From Candidatus Cloacimonadota bacterium (lineage in GTDB: Bacteria; Cloacimonadota; Cloacimonadia; Cloacimonadales; Cloacimonadaceae): a stretch of 64,000 bases of DNA. Positions within the stretch are counted from its first letter, which is position 1; every line of letters begins with the position of its first letter. The notes beneath the pieces were generated by a model that was not told the DNA's origin, ran no database searches, and saw nothing but the letters and a program-made list of their open reading frames with translations. The translations under genes and the position numbers were made by a program. The stretch covers positions 36,810-100,809 of the forward strand of contig JASKKR010000004.1 of the NCBI GenBank assembly GCA_030154085.1. Direction: 5' to 3'. Shown in pieces: positions 7,603 to 17,166 of this stretch.

Positions 7603-10600
7603 ATGGAACTTGTCCGGGCAACCGATCTGGCAAAGAAGCTTCTGGATATTTTATCTACAGAACAAGCTGCTAGTACGATCCTGATCTTCGAACGGCAAAT
7701 CCTGGAAGATATCTATAGAGACCTTCTAATTGATGTGCCGCAAGGATTCAATGGACTCTTTGCTCGGATGCAATACTATCACGATCTAAATCCCTGCCCG
7801 GAAAACATAGTAGATCAATTAAATAAACTTCGCATGATCGCAAACAAAGCCGCTCATTCGGATAGTGCAGATATCAGCATGACAGAAGCCCAATCCGGAG
7901 CACTATGTATTTATCATTTCTTGCAAGAAATATGTGAAGGTTTCGCCCTACCCGAGCTCGCTACCATGCTGAAAGATGCCCAACCTTTTGCTGAGAAGCC
8001 CAAGACCAAAAAACGCAGCTTTGCTTGTGTGCTCAAAAGCTGGCAGCCGTATATGATTAGCGGACGTATCAGCGGATTGGAACTGGAAGCAGTGACAGAA
8101 GAAGGAGTCGGGGTCAACATCCTGCTGCGAGACGATTTCCGTAATCTTGGAAAAGCAAAATATAGCACTCTTATGCCGAGTCTCTGGCGTTATGCGAATT
8201 TGAATTGTCACTATCTTAGTGAAGTAGCTGGCAAAGAAAACTACTATATAGACAATCCAAGGAGCTTGGTCGTTTTAGAGCCTGACTTCTTGGTTGATGC
8301 TTCATCAGTAGCTGAATGTATGGCAGATGGTGGCTCATATCCGGAATTGTATATCCTCAGTATGATGTTTAAAGAAGTATCATCGGAAAAGATGCTATTG
8401 GGCAAGATCGTAAATAACATATTTGATGAAGTTATTCATCAACCCAGACAAGAATTTTTGGATCTTTTTAAACAAGCAATGCGCTCTATGGCGATCCCCA
8501 TGACTGCTCTTGGGTCAGCGGCGGTAGCACGGATCTATCATGAAGTAGAAAAAGTACATCAACCCGTGATCAGGGATTACTGTGCCGGAATACGAGACTT
8601 TGACCTTTTATTGGAACCTAGTTTTCTCTGTCCTGAATACGGTCTACAAGGCAGACTTGATCTTTTGTACTATCATAGAGGGAAGTTTAGCATCTGCGAG
8701 CTTAAAAGCGGGAAACCCCATCCCCACGATGTTTGGCCGTCTCAACGCTATCAGGTAGTGGCATACAACATGATCATTCGCAATGCGTATGGCAATACCA
8801 AGCTTGGCACCAGTAGCATCTTGTATTCCGGTGAATCCCAAAAACCACTGCGGAATGTGGCAAATATGCCACTTCTGGAGCAGAATCTCATGCACTGCCG
8901 AAACCGCATTGTGGGCATTATGCACCTTTTGAGTGAAAATCCTAATATCTTCTTTGATTGGCTTATTAAACAAAGCGGGGATCGCTATAGTGGCTATAGC
9001 CGTGTTACATTTGAACGGTTTAAAAAGCTTTTTAAGGGGATTGAAGGATATGAATATCAATGGTTCTGTGAAGAAATAAAACGAGCAGTGAGAGAGATTT
9101 GGCATGTCAAACTTGGTGCCGATTCATCTAATGATAGTCTGGGGCATAATGCTTTGTGGCGAAGATCGAGAGCAGAGAAAGAAGGGAAGATAATCACGGA
9201 TCTTGGGATAGTTTCTCACAATCAAAATGAGATTTTGCTCAAGCCAAATTCAGATAGCTCAAGCACAGATTTCCGACAAGGAGATGTTATACTCTTTTAT
9301 CAGCAGGATCGAAAGATAGAGCATCAGGAAGTAATGCGGGGCATGATTTTGGATATTCAACCCGATAGTATATATATCCTACTTCGAGGGGAAATACATC
9401 GGGCATTCCCCAAAAATGCACTTTGGGCTTTGGAACATGACCTCATAGAAAGCTTTATCTATGCACCTTTTAGTTCTTTGGTATCTTTCCTGGAGATGGA
9501 CAAAGAGCGCAGGAAGCTCTTCTTTGGTTTGCGCGAACCCCAAAAAGATCCAGTCGATTGTGAGCCAGAAGATGAAAAAGAAAAGGTCCTGTGCCATATG
9601 CGTGCTGCTAAAGAGTTGTATCTCATACAAGGTCCTCCTGGAACCGGGAAAACATCTGGATTGATCGGAAACTATGTGGAGAACCTGTTTGTCAATTCAG
9701 ATCGCAAGCTACTTATCCTTAGCTTTACAAACAGAGCTGTCGATGAGATTTGCCTCTGTTTAAGATCACGCAAAATTCCTTTTCTGCGTACGGGTAATTC
9801 ACAGATCATCAAAGATGAACTGCTCTCAGTAAAGATCCAAGATATGCGCTATCATGAGATAGAGAGCTTATTGAAGATGAACAGGATCTTTGTGGCGACT
9901 GTGCAAAGCGCTATCAGTTGGCATAAAGATCTCAAGTGCTTTTGTGAACTAGATGAGATGATAGTGGACGAAGCGTCACAGATCCTGGAAAGCTCCATAT
10001 TGCCTTTGATGGACCTTGCTCCAAAGTGTATTTTCATTGGAGATCAGAATCAGCTTCCCCCAATTACAGTGCAAAGTTCGTTTGATTTTTCTTTCAATGA
10101 CAGCCCGTTGGACGGTCTATGCTATGATGCTATTAATCAATCCCTCATGGAAAGATTGTTCCGTGTTTACACAAATAATGGGTGGAATTCCCACTTCTAT
10201 ATGCTTAAGGGACATTTCCGCATGCATAAAGAGATAGCGAAGTTAGTATCTCCTTATTACTCTAATCTGCTCAAGGAGATGCTTCCTCGTCAACAACAGC
10301 CTTTGCCAGAGTATCCCATTCCGCTTTATCTGCAAAAACGTCTCACTTGGGTGGATTGCCCTCCGACAGAAAAAGACTATTTGGATGAAAAGCAAATTAT
10401 GGCAGTAAAGCAGATTGTTCGCAGGCTTTGTGAATCCGGCGCTGTGCAAGATCCGTCGACACAGATTGGGATTGTTGCTCCCTATCGCGTTATGATCCAT
10501 GCTCTTCGCTCTGAGCTTCCTGAGATTGCAATCGATACCGTTGAACGTTTCCAAGGCTCGGAAAGAGATGTGATCATCCTCTGCTTTCCCTTGCGGAATG

Positions 10601-10803
10601 TATCATCACTTAAAAGCATGCAGACTTTGGATAGCGAGGGCAAAGTGGATCGCAAACTAGTCGTAGCTCTCAGCCGAGCTCGTGAACGAGTGATCATTCT
10701 CGCAAATAGCGACATATGTAGGCAATCTTTACACTATAACAAGCTATATACCCAAATCTCCAACATGGGTGCTATAGCGAAGATACATGAAATTCTAGAC
10801 TAA
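7603..10803 (+). CDS. Dna2-like protein: DUF4145-like N-terminus, PD-(D/E)XK nuclease, SF1B helicase
   Basis: The 1066 residues join three parts. Residues about 10-115 resemble the DUF4145/HEPN-like fold, with RMIANKAAH (77-85). Residues about 310-400 hold a RecB/Cas4-type nuclease core: G350, D353, E366-L-K368 and Q384. Residues about 570-1066 form an SF1B helicase: a beta-barrel-like segment, Walker A GPPGTGKT (677-684), VDEASQ (788-793), GDQNQLPP (813-820), GHFRMH (870-875) and QGSERDV from 984. Nuclease-then-helicase is the Dna2 order. The four iron-sulphur cysteines of Dna2/Cas4 are not obvious. A role in DNA end processing or replication repair is the family expectation; a defence role is conceivable. 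The gene starts directly at the ftsY stop and is followed by DUF3467, so it belongs to a housekeeping operon. Confidence 0.85.
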   Translation: MELVRATDLAKKLLDILSTEQAASTILIFERQILEDIYRDLLIDVPQGFNGLFARMQYYHDLNPCPENIVDQLNKLRMIANKAAHSDSADISMTEAQSGALCIYHFLQEICEGFALPELATMLKDAQPFAEKPKTKKRSFACVLKSWQPYMISGRISGLELEAVTEEGVGVNILLRDDFRNLGKAKYSTLMPSLWRYANLNCHYLSEVAGKENYYIDNPRSLVVLEPDFLVDASSVAECMADGGSYPELYILSMMFKEVSSEKMLLGKIVNNIFDEVIHQPRQEFLDLFKQAMRSMAIPMTALGSAAVARIYHEVEKVHQPVIRDYCAGIRDFDLLLEPSFLCPEYGLQGRLDLLYYHRGKFSICELKSGKPHPHDVWPSQRYQVVAYNMIIRNAYGNTKLGTSSILYSGESQKPLRNVANMPLLEQNLMHCRNRIVGIMHLLSENPNIFFDWLIKQSGDRYSGYSRVTFERFKKLFKGIEGYEYQWFCEEIKRAVREIWHVKLGADSSNDSLGHNALWRRSRAEKEGKIITDLGIVSHNQNEILLKPNSDSSSTDFRQGDVILFYQQDRKIEHQEVMRGMILDIQPDSIYILLRGEIHRAFPKNALWALEHDLIESFIYAPFSSLVSFLEMDKERRKLFFGLREPQKDPVDCEPEDEKEKVLCHMRAAKELYLIQGPPGTGKTSGLIGNYVENLFVNSDRKLLILSFTNRAVDEICLCLRSRKIPFLRTGNSQIIKDELLSVKIQDMRYHEIESLLKMNRIFVATVQSAISWHKDLKCFCELDEMIVDEASQILESSILPLMDLAPKCIFIGDQNQLPPITVQSSFDFSFNDSPLDGLCYDAINQSLMERLFRVYTNNGWNSHFYMLKGHFRMHKEIAKLVSPYYSNLLKEMLPRQQQPLPEYPIPLYLQKRLTWVDCPPTEKDYLDEKQIMAVKQIVRRLCESGAVQDPSTQIGIVAPYRVMIHALRSELPEIAIDTVERFQGSERDVIILCFPLRNVSSLKSMQTLDSEGKVDRKLVVALSRARERVIILANSDICRQSLHYNKLYTQISNMGAIAKIHEILD

Positions 10804-10813
10804 GGAGTATACC

Positions 10814-11125
10814 ATGCCAAATCAAAACCCACCTCAAAAACAACTAAATATCAAACTCGACGAGAAAGTAGGCGAAGGCGTCTATGCAAATTTCTTTATG
10901 ATAACAAACTCTCCTTCAGAGTTTATCATGGACTGTGGCAGGATCTTACCAGGTCTTCCCGATGCAAGAATATATTCCAGAGTGGTCATGACACCTAGTC
11001 ATGCTAAGCAGCTCTTACAACTCTTGCAAAAAAATATGGACGCTTATGAAAAGCAATTTGGTGAAGTGAAAGTACTGGGGCAAAGCGAGAACAAAGCAGT
11101 CGGTTTCAAGACTCATCAAAGCTAA
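10814..11125 (+). CDS. DUF3467 family protein
   Basis: The 103-residue soluble protein follows the helicase gene by 10 bases with a good ribosome site (AAGGAG). Its core EGVYANFFMI, SEFIMDCGRILPG and MTPSHAKQLLQLLQ matches DUF3467, a small family of unknown function common in Bacteroidota and relatives. There is no signal peptide. It ends the ftsY operon; no terminator was recognised in the 188 bases before secD. Confidence 0.85.
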   Translation: MPNQNPPQKQLNIKLDEKVGEGVYANFFMITNSPSEFIMDCGRILPGLPDARIYSRVVMTPSHAKQLLQLLQKNMDAYEKQFGEVKVLGQSENKAVGFKTHQS

Positions 11126-11313
11126 GATCAGCAATTAAAGACAACCCTGGCAAAGTTACAATATAGATTGCGACTCGATCTTAGATGCCTACAGAGCTAC
11201 TTAGTATGAAATGCATACAGCAAAAAAGGTCTTGACGGATAGCGGCTGATCAGACTTTTGGATTAAATACAGCCATTTTAAGTTAAAATTAATAAGAAAG
11301 GGAGCAAAAGCCA

Positions 11314-12894
11314 ATGAAGAAATTTTCCTGGCGTGGTCTTTCAATAATCATATTCATATGTGTAACTTTATTTTATCTGGCTCCTTTGGCAATTCCGAAT
11401 CTGCCTAGGTGGTGGTCATCTCATGTGCTGAAGCTTGGGCTTGATATCAAAGGTGGTATGCAGATCCTCTTGGAAGTAGATACTTCTGAGCTTTCTACTG
11501 CAGATGCCCGCGGCGCAGTTGACCAAAACATCAAGATAATACGTGAACGTATTGACCAATATGGAGTTGCCGAGCCTTCCATTCAGAAGCTCGGAGAAAA
11601 TCGAATCATGGTTCAATTACCCGGAGTTAGCGACTATCAGGCAGCTGAGAACTTGATAAAGCAAACAGCTATGCTGGAATTCAAAGTTGTGGCAACTCAA
11701 GAGGAAGCTCAGCGGGTCATTGATACTATTGATGCAAATATTAAAGCCAATTTGGATAAATTCCCTGCCCTCAAAGAACTGGCTGATAAGGATCGTGAGA
11801 TCATTGGAGCAGACAGCTCAGGAGTTGATACAGAGTCAAGTGTCTTTAGCAGTCTAATTCGTCCCTCCCAAGATGGCTTTGTAGTTCAGTATGACACGAT
11901 CCGTCTAGTTCAAGATCTTCTTGCCAATCCTGAATTTATGCAGATGGTCCCTGCAGGATGGGAGCTTGCTTTGGAGCGCATCAATGCCGAGAACCCTCGC
12001 TCTGACCGCCCAATTCATGTTTTATCTTCTGCTGTAGAGCTCTCGGGCGCGGATATTGCAAGAGCTCGAGTCGAATATGGCTCAGCTACTTCGACAGATC
12101 CTCGAATTGCGAACAAACCCTATGTCTCTATCGAGATGAAGAGGGAAGGAGCTCGCAAGTTTGAACGAGTCACTGCTGATAATGTGGGGAAACGCCTTGC
12201 TATCGTATTGGATGGAGTTGTATATTCTGCTCCAAATATCCAGGAGCGCATAGGTGGCGGAAGAGCTCAGATTACAGGAAGATTTACTACTTCAGAAGCC
12301 AACGAACTTGCTATCGTATTAAACACGGGCAGTCTTATCGCTCCCATCAAACCAGTTTCCACCTCGATAATCGGTGCGACCTTGGGTTCGGACAGCATTC
12401 GTAGCGGGTCGACTGCTGGCTTGATTGGTTTAGCTGTAGTGATGGTGTTCATGTTAATATACTATAAACTTTCTGGCTTGATTACAGATCTGGCTTTGAT
12501 TTTCAATGTCGGTTTTATTTTGGCGATGCTCACTGCTTTTGGTGGCACACTAACTCTACCCGGAATTGCTGGTATTATCCTAACCATTGGTATGGCAGTT
12601 GATGCAAATGTGCTAGTATTTGAAAGAATCCGAGAAGAGCTTGATCACGGCAAGACACCTCGTTCTGCTGTTGATGCAGGATACAAGCGCGCCACTATCA
12701 CGGTGTGGGATGCCAATATCACCACCCTGATTGCCGCAGCAGTATTGTATCAGTTTGGCACTGGTCCTATTCGCGGATTTGCCATTACTCTCACCATAGG
12801 AATTATCGGTTCTATGTTCTGTGCTTTGGTATTTGTTCGTTCGATTTTTGAGAACTATATCGTGACCGGAACCAAAAAGACTTTGAGCATATAG
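11314..12894 (+). CDS. secD: protein translocase subunit SecD
   Basis: The 526-residue inner-membrane protein pairs with SecF to drive the late steps of Sec export using the proton or sodium gradient. It has an N-terminal membrane helix (about 8-28), the LDIKGGMQILLEV segment, a large periplasmic region with VQLPGV, and a C-terminal RND-type bundle with GMAVDANVLVFERIREEL. GGGRAQITGRF lies at the periplasmic head. A ribosome site (AAAGGGAGC) precedes the ATG. secF begins 9 bases after the stop. Confidence 0.97.
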   Translation: MKKFSWRGLSIIIFICVTLFYLAPLAIPNLPRWWSSHVLKLGLDIKGGMQILLEVDTSELSTADARGAVDQNIKIIRERIDQYGVAEPSIQKLGENRIMVQLPGVSDYQAAENLIKQTAMLEFKVVATQEEAQRVIDTIDANIKANLDKFPALKELADKDREIIGADSSGVDTESSVFSSLIRPSQDGFVVQYDTIRLVQDLLANPEFMQMVPAGWELALERINAENPRSDRPIHVLSSAVELSGADIARARVEYGSATSTDPRIANKPYVSIEMKREGARKFERVTADNVGKRLAIVLDGVVYSAPNIQERIGGGRAQITGRFTTSEANELAIVLNTGSLIAPIKPVSTSIIGATLGSDSIRSGSTAGLIGLAVVMVFMLIYYKLSGLITDLALIFNVGFILAMLTAFGGTLTLPGIAGIILTIGMAVDANVLVFERIREELDHGKTPRSAVDAGYKRATITVWDANITTLIAAAVLYQFGTGPIRGFAITLTIGIIGSMFCALVFVRSIFENYIVTGTKKTLSI

Positions 12895-12903
12895 GAGAGA
12901 AAG

Positions 12904-13884
12904 ATGAGATTATTAAATAATACGAATATCCCCTTTGTAAATTATCGCAAGATTGCCTATATGATATCTCTGATTCTCATAGTTGCCGGTCTGATTGGTC
13001 TCTTTGTTCGTGGTCTGAATTGGAGCATTGATTTCACCAGTGGTGTAGCAGCCAAAGTAAATCTTTCTCCATTGGATAGTTCAGTTGAGCCTGTTCAAAT
13101 CGATGAACTTCGTAATGTTCTTAAGAATAATGGCTATCCTGAGGCAGAGATTCAGCATGTAGGTCCCATACAGGATGCCAGTTTCATGATAAAGGTCAAA
13201 AGCGAAAGTTCTACTGCCGAGGTTTCCGGAGAAACCAAAAATGAGATTCTTGGAATTATTATAGAAAACTTCCCCAAGCATGTAGAAGGAAGGGATATCA
13301 ATAAAGACGTCATAGAAGAGATATATGAAGTCGGTCCAAAAGTAGGTAGTGAGTTGCGCACAAATGCGATCCTTGCTGTAGTCATAGCTTTGATACTAAT
13401 GATCATCTACATTTGGTTCCGTTTTGAACTGATCTTTGGTTTGATGGCGATCGTAGCTTTGGCTCATGATGTCATCATCATCGTGGGAATTTTTGCTCTC
13501 ACGGGCAAGGAGATCACTATCCAAATTATTGCTGCTCTTCTCACAATCGTTGGATACAGCATCAATGATACCATCGTGATCTTTGACCGTATCCGTGAAG
13601 ACCTCAAGATCCGTCGTAAAGAACCTCTGGATGAGGTGATCAATTTCTCTGTCAATGAGACTTTATCACGCACGATTATCACTTCTGGAACTACCTTTAT
13701 TACTGCTTTATCACTCTATTTATTTGGAGGGACTGTGCTTCATGACTTCGCCTTCGCTATCTGCCTTGGTGTGATCTTCGGCACCTATTCCTCGATATAC
13801 ATCGCTAGCAGTTTGGTGATTGATGTCACCCATGCTACCAAGAATGAGAAAAAAGCGGCTCAAAAACTAAGTAGAAGAAAATAA
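12904..13884 (+). CDS. secF: protein translocase subunit SecF
   Basis: The 326 residues have the SecF layout: a first membrane helix (about 15-35), the motif WSIDFTSGVAAKV, a periplasmic domain, and five further helices containing YSINDTIVIFDRIRED. It is the partner of SecD, encoded just upstream. The GGAGAG ribosome site overlaps the end of secD's trailer. A strong intrinsic terminator follows 23 bases after the stop. Confidence 0.97.
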   Translation: MRLLNNTNIPFVNYRKIAYMISLILIVAGLIGLFVRGLNWSIDFTSGVAAKVNLSPLDSSVEPVQIDELRNVLKNNGYPEAEIQHVGPIQDASFMIKVKSESSTAEVSGETKNEILGIIIENFPKHVEGRDINKDVIEEIYEVGPKVGSELRTNAILAVVIALILMIIYIWFRFELIFGLMAIVALAHDVIIIVGIFALTGKEITIQIIAALLTIVGYSINDTIVIFDRIREDLKIRRKEPLDEVINFSVNETLSRTIITSGTTFITALSLYLFGGTVLHDFAFAICLGVIFGTYSSIYIASSLVIDVTHATKNEKKAAQKLSRRK

Positions 13885-13907
13885 TCATAATACAATATTG
13901 GCAAGAG

Positions 13908-13940
13908 ACCCGGAGCTTAGCATGGTTCCGGGTTTTTCTT
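13908..13940 (+). terminator. intrinsic terminator after secDF
   Basis: The arms ACCCGGA (13908-13914) and TCCGGGT (13927-13933) form a perfect 7-bp stem, followed by TTTTTCTTT. It closes the secD-secF transcript. Confidence 0.88.
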
Positions 13941-13955
13941 TGCAAATCTTTTTGA

Positions 13956-13984
13956 TTGACATTATAGCCTTTTGTCGGAAAATA
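13956..13984 (+). promoter_or_regulatory. probable promoter upstream of lptD
   Basis: TTGACA (13956-13961) is followed after 17 bases by AAAATA (13979-13984), with AATAGT in nearly the same place. It lies just after the secF terminator, so it would begin a new transcript covering the small frame at 14013 and lptD. A second TTGACG at 14136 lacks a good -10 box. Confidence 0.4.
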
Positions 13985-14012
13985 GTGAAACTTGAATTCA
14001 GGGGAGGATAGG

Positions 14013-14123
14013 ATGAGATCAGTCAAGCTGCTAAAGGATTTGGATTGTGAGATATTGGCAGTCAATCAAGGTGAAGCTTACACATATCATTTGTCCTCAT
14101 TTATTTCACACAGTATCCGGTGA
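14013..14123 (+). CDS. possible 36-residue leader peptide before lptD
   Basis: An ATG at 14013 has a strong Shine-Dalgarno sequence (AGGGGAGGA) 5-8 bases upstream and a promoter-like sequence before it. It encodes MRSVKLLKDLDCEIL and onward to a TGA at 14121. The peptide has no signal sequence or known motif. It stops 54 bases before lptD. It could be a leader controlling lptD, a decayed gene end, or chance; the ribosome site is the main support. Confidence 0.33.
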   Translation: MRSVKLLKDLDCEILAVNQGEAYTYHLSSFISHSIR

Positions 14124-14177
14124 ATGACTGGAAATCCTTGACGGAAAATGGAGCTATAAATCTTAAGTTAACATAAG

Positions 14178-16592
14178 ATGAATAGAAAGAGAATCATAAT
14201 CCTGATCCTAATACTCATGATTGCCATGCTGTCTGCTGAAGACGGCATACGGGAGTCAATCCCTGAGATTATGGAGGAACAAGCTAATCCCTTTGATCCT
14301 GCTTCATTTGCAGACAGCTTGGATGTTGCAATGGATGCAACCGGGAATCTGGATTCTCTATTTTATTCAGCAGATAGCATCCGGGCATATTATACTGACG
14401 AGCAGATCTGGTTATTTGGCAACACAGTTATTGATTATGGCAGATCCCAGATTCAAGCAGATTCTTTATATCTGGATCTGAAGGAAGAACAAGCCACCAC
14501 TTTTGGTGTTACTCTCATGCAGGATGATGGGCAACTCTTGATAGGAGAAAATGTCCGTTTTGACATACGCAGTCAGACTGGATATCTGAATCAAGCACAA
14601 AGCTATATTGAAAATGGATACTACTCTGGAGATGAGATCCGCAAGGTAGGTTCCTCGGTTTATGATATCGATGATGGGAGCTTTACCACCTGCGATTTGG
14701 AAAATCCCAGTTATTGGTTCCTGGCAAGACAATTGCGCATCTATCAACGTGACAAGGTCGTAGGAAAGCATGTACTCGCATATGTAAATCACATGCCGAT
14801 CTTTTATTTCCCTTTTATTGCCATAAGCATCAAGCAGGGTCGACAACCGGGTTTCTTGTTGCCTGAGCCAGGCTACAACAATGTGGATGGCAAATACATC
14901 CGGGATCTTGCTATCTACTATCCTTATAAGGAATATGCTGATTTTATTGTGGGGATGGATCTCATGGAAAAAACGGGATGGAAGGCAAAGTTTTCCTCTA
15001 GCTACATAAAGCGTTACCTATATACTGGGTCTTTCGATGCAAGTTACCAAAAAAATATTAATAGTGCTGGAACTCAGTACGATTGGTCGCTTAGAGCAAA
15101 TCATCACCACGATCTTCCAGAAAAGTCTGCTCTGGATGTATCCTTGGATTTTATCAGCAACAAACGCATTTGGGAAGGAAGTGACCTTGTGGACGAATCT
15201 CTTGCACAGAGGTTAAGCTCCAGTATCTCATATCGCAAACCTATATGGAATACATATTTTAATGCTGGAGCAGTTTACAACCAGGATTTGGTGAATGATA
15301 TCGCCAATATAAGCCTACCTTCTATTAGTTGGAATATCTCCAGCCGACCTGTGTATGAGCTCTTTGCAGCGCCGCCCACTGTCTGGTATTCGGGCTTGAG
15401 TTACTACTATAATTTCCGTCTTGATCACACCGGTTTTTTGAACACATCAGATCCCTCTACGATGGATTACATTTGGGCAAACACACCGGATCCAGATAAT
15501 CCGGATAAATATCTGGTGGAACACCATGCTGGTCTGCGTCAATCAATGGGATTATCAAATAGTTACAACTATCATGGGTGGCTGAATATCCGACAAAGCA
15601 TAGACTACAACGAGGTTTGGTTTGATAGAGATCGTGAAGACAAGAAATGGGTGAGAGGCAATGACTATTCTGCTTCTCTAAATAGCAGCTTCAACATTTA
15701 CGGTTTAAAAACTTTTGCTAAAGCTCCAGTTTCTGCAATTCGCCATACTATGACTCCATCTGTCAATCTCACTTATATCCCAGATCATTCCGATAATAGC
15801 CGCTTCTATTCATTTGGCGGAGTATCTCTTCGGCAAAATCAAGAACAGGCAAATCTAAGCTTTGGACTTTCACAAAAATGGCAAGTGAAGCTCGGACGCG
15901 GTGCCAATGAACGCAAGATTAACGATCTTTTTACTTGGGATTCGCATATATCTGCGAATCTGAAGAAGGATGACAAGCCTTTTGGTAATCTCACTCATAG
16001 TTTTGCCTTCCGTCCGGGATCTTTCAAATTAGGTTCCATTGAAAATAATGGTTGGAAGCTGGATGGACTCACCATGAGCTATAATAATCGACTCAGCTTC
16101 GTTCAAGATATTTATGCGATTAGCACCTCCAGCCTGGCTGTGCAGAACCAATATTTTTCGCAGACGATTACTTTCAGCGGCAATGCTCCATATTCAGATT
16201 ACTTCCCTCAACCAAAGAATCGCACATTTTCTGCCTTTGGAAGTGAGCCAGACAATCCGCAGACCAAGACCTCAAGTGAATCTTGGAATCTGGGAATAAC
16301 CCATGATCTTTTTGCTCCCAAAAGTCTCTTAAATAGCCGAACATCTAATCTCAGGATGAATGCAGCTTTCAAGCTAACTGACAAGTTTTCGGTCACATAT
16401 TCAAACTACTACAATCTCAAGGACAACGAATTGATCTCTCAAAGCATAGCCTTGAGTAGAGATCTGCATTGTTGGAAACTGGATTTTAACTTTACAAAAA
16501 GAAACGAATATTGGGATTACCGAATTGTCTTCTTCAATGTTCAATTCCCTGATGCTTTGAGGTTTCAGACCCGTGACAGCAAGAGATACTAA
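14178..16592 (+). CDS. lptD: LptD/OstA-like LPS assembly outer-membrane protein
   Basis: The 804 residues start with a signal peptide (hydrophobic run to about residue 20, cleavage near MLSA-ED). Residues about 65-230 carry an OstA/jellyroll-like domain (VIDYGRSQIQADSLYLDL, then YNNVDGKYIRDLAIYYPY). The rest is rich in alternating aromatic strands (WNISSRPVYEL, LNIRQSIDYNEVW) typical of a 26-strand beta-barrel. The family inserts lipopolysaccharide into the outer leaflet. No LptE was recognised nearby. gmhB-like overlaps its last 20 bases, which joins envelope assembly to LPS core sugar synthesis. Confidence 0.85.
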   Translation: MNRKRIIILILILMIAMLSAEDGIRESIPEIMEEQANPFDPASFADSLDVAMDATGNLDSLFYSADSIRAYYTDEQIWLFGNTVIDYGRSQIQADSLYLDLKEEQATTFGVTLMQDDGQLLIGENVRFDIRSQTGYLNQAQSYIENGYYSGDEIRKVGSSVYDIDDGSFTTCDLENPSYWFLARQLRIYQRDKVVGKHVLAYVNHMPIFYFPFIAISIKQGRQPGFLLPEPGYNNVDGKYIRDLAIYYPYKEYADFIVGMDLMEKTGWKAKFSSSYIKRYLYTGSFDASYQKNINSAGTQYDWSLRANHHHDLPEKSALDVSLDFISNKRIWEGSDLVDESLAQRLSSSISYRKPIWNTYFNAGAVYNQDLVNDIANISLPSISWNISSRPVYELFAAPPTVWYSGLSYYYNFRLDHTGFLNTSDPSTMDYIWANTPDPDNPDKYLVEHHAGLRQSMGLSNSYNYHGWLNIRQSIDYNEVWFDRDREDKKWVRGNDYSASLNSSFNIYGLKTFAKAPVSAIRHTMTPSVNLTYIPDHSDNSRFYSFGGVSLRQNQEQANLSFGLSQKWQVKLGRGANERKINDLFTWDSHISANLKKDDKPFGNLTHSFAFRPGSFKLGSIENNGWKLDGLTMSYNNRLSFVQDIYAISTSSLAVQNQYFSQTITFSGNAPYSDYFPQPKNRTFSAFGSEPDNPQTKTSSESWNLGITHDLFAPKSLLNSRTSNLRMNAAFKLTDKFSVTYSNYYNLKDNELISQSIALSRDLHCWKLDFNFTKRNEYWDYRIVFFNVQFPDALRFQTRDSKRY

Positions 16593-17166
16593 GCGAGCGG
16601 TTTTTTTGGATCGGGATGGTACCATCAGTCCCGATAAATTTGGCTATATTAAAGATCCCGAAATCTACCATCTATATCCAGAAACAGGTCAAGCTCTGCG
16701 CATTTTTCAGGAGATGGGTTTCTTGATTTTCGTTGTTACAAACCAAAGCGGTATTGCTCGCGGATATCTTACAGAAGATGATCTGGCAAATGTACACCAA
16801 AAGATGCAGGATCTCCTCTATGCAGAAGGTGTGCGTCTTGATGGTCTCTTCTATTCACCTTATCACAAAGAAGGGATTGTAGAGCCTTTCAATATTCATC
16901 ACGAGGACCGCAAACCAGGAATCGGGATGTATAAAAAAGCTCAAAAACTGCACCACTTTGATCCAGCTCAGTCATTCATGATTGGTGATCGGGCTTCCGA
17001 TATTGGCTTTGCTCACAATACTGGCATGAGGAGCATCCTCCTGCTAACTGGCAATGGAGAAAATGTATTTCGATCGTTCTTGAAAAATTGTATCCTCTAT
17101 AAACCTGATTATATCTGTGAAAACATTCTGACTGCTGCTGAAATGATAAATCGATTTGACCTATGA
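16573..17166 (+). CDS. gmhB: HAD phosphatase, D-glycero-D-manno-heptose 1,7-bisphosphate type
   Basis: The 197 residues are a HAD subfamily IIIA phosphatase: LDRDGT (nucleophile and general acid aspartates), VTNQSGIARG, RKPGIGMY and MIGDRASDIGFAHNTG. In LPS synthesis GmhB removes the 7-phosphate of heptose bisphosphate. The cysteine zinc loop of E. coli GmhB (CxH...CxC) is not conserved; that segment reads FYSPYHKEG and HHEDRKPG without cysteine. The nearest in-frame start is a GTG that overlaps lptD by 20 bases. HisB-N-type histidinol-phosphatase is the alternative, but the LPS context favours heptose phosphate. Confidence 0.82.
   Translation: MTARDTKRAVFLDRDGTISPDKFGYIKDPEIYHLYPETGQALRIFQEMGFLIFVVTNQSGIARGYLTEDDLANVHQKMQDLLYAEGVRLDGLFYSPYHKEGIVEPFNIHHEDRKPGIGMYKKAQKLHHFDPAQSFMIGDRASDIGFAHNTGMRSILLLTGNGENVFRSFLKNCILYKPDYICENILTAAEMINRFDL

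Noticed and set aside
8644..9105. 153-codon leftward frame inside the helicase gene
   Set aside because: Antisense to the nuclease domain; no ribosome site or recognisable product.
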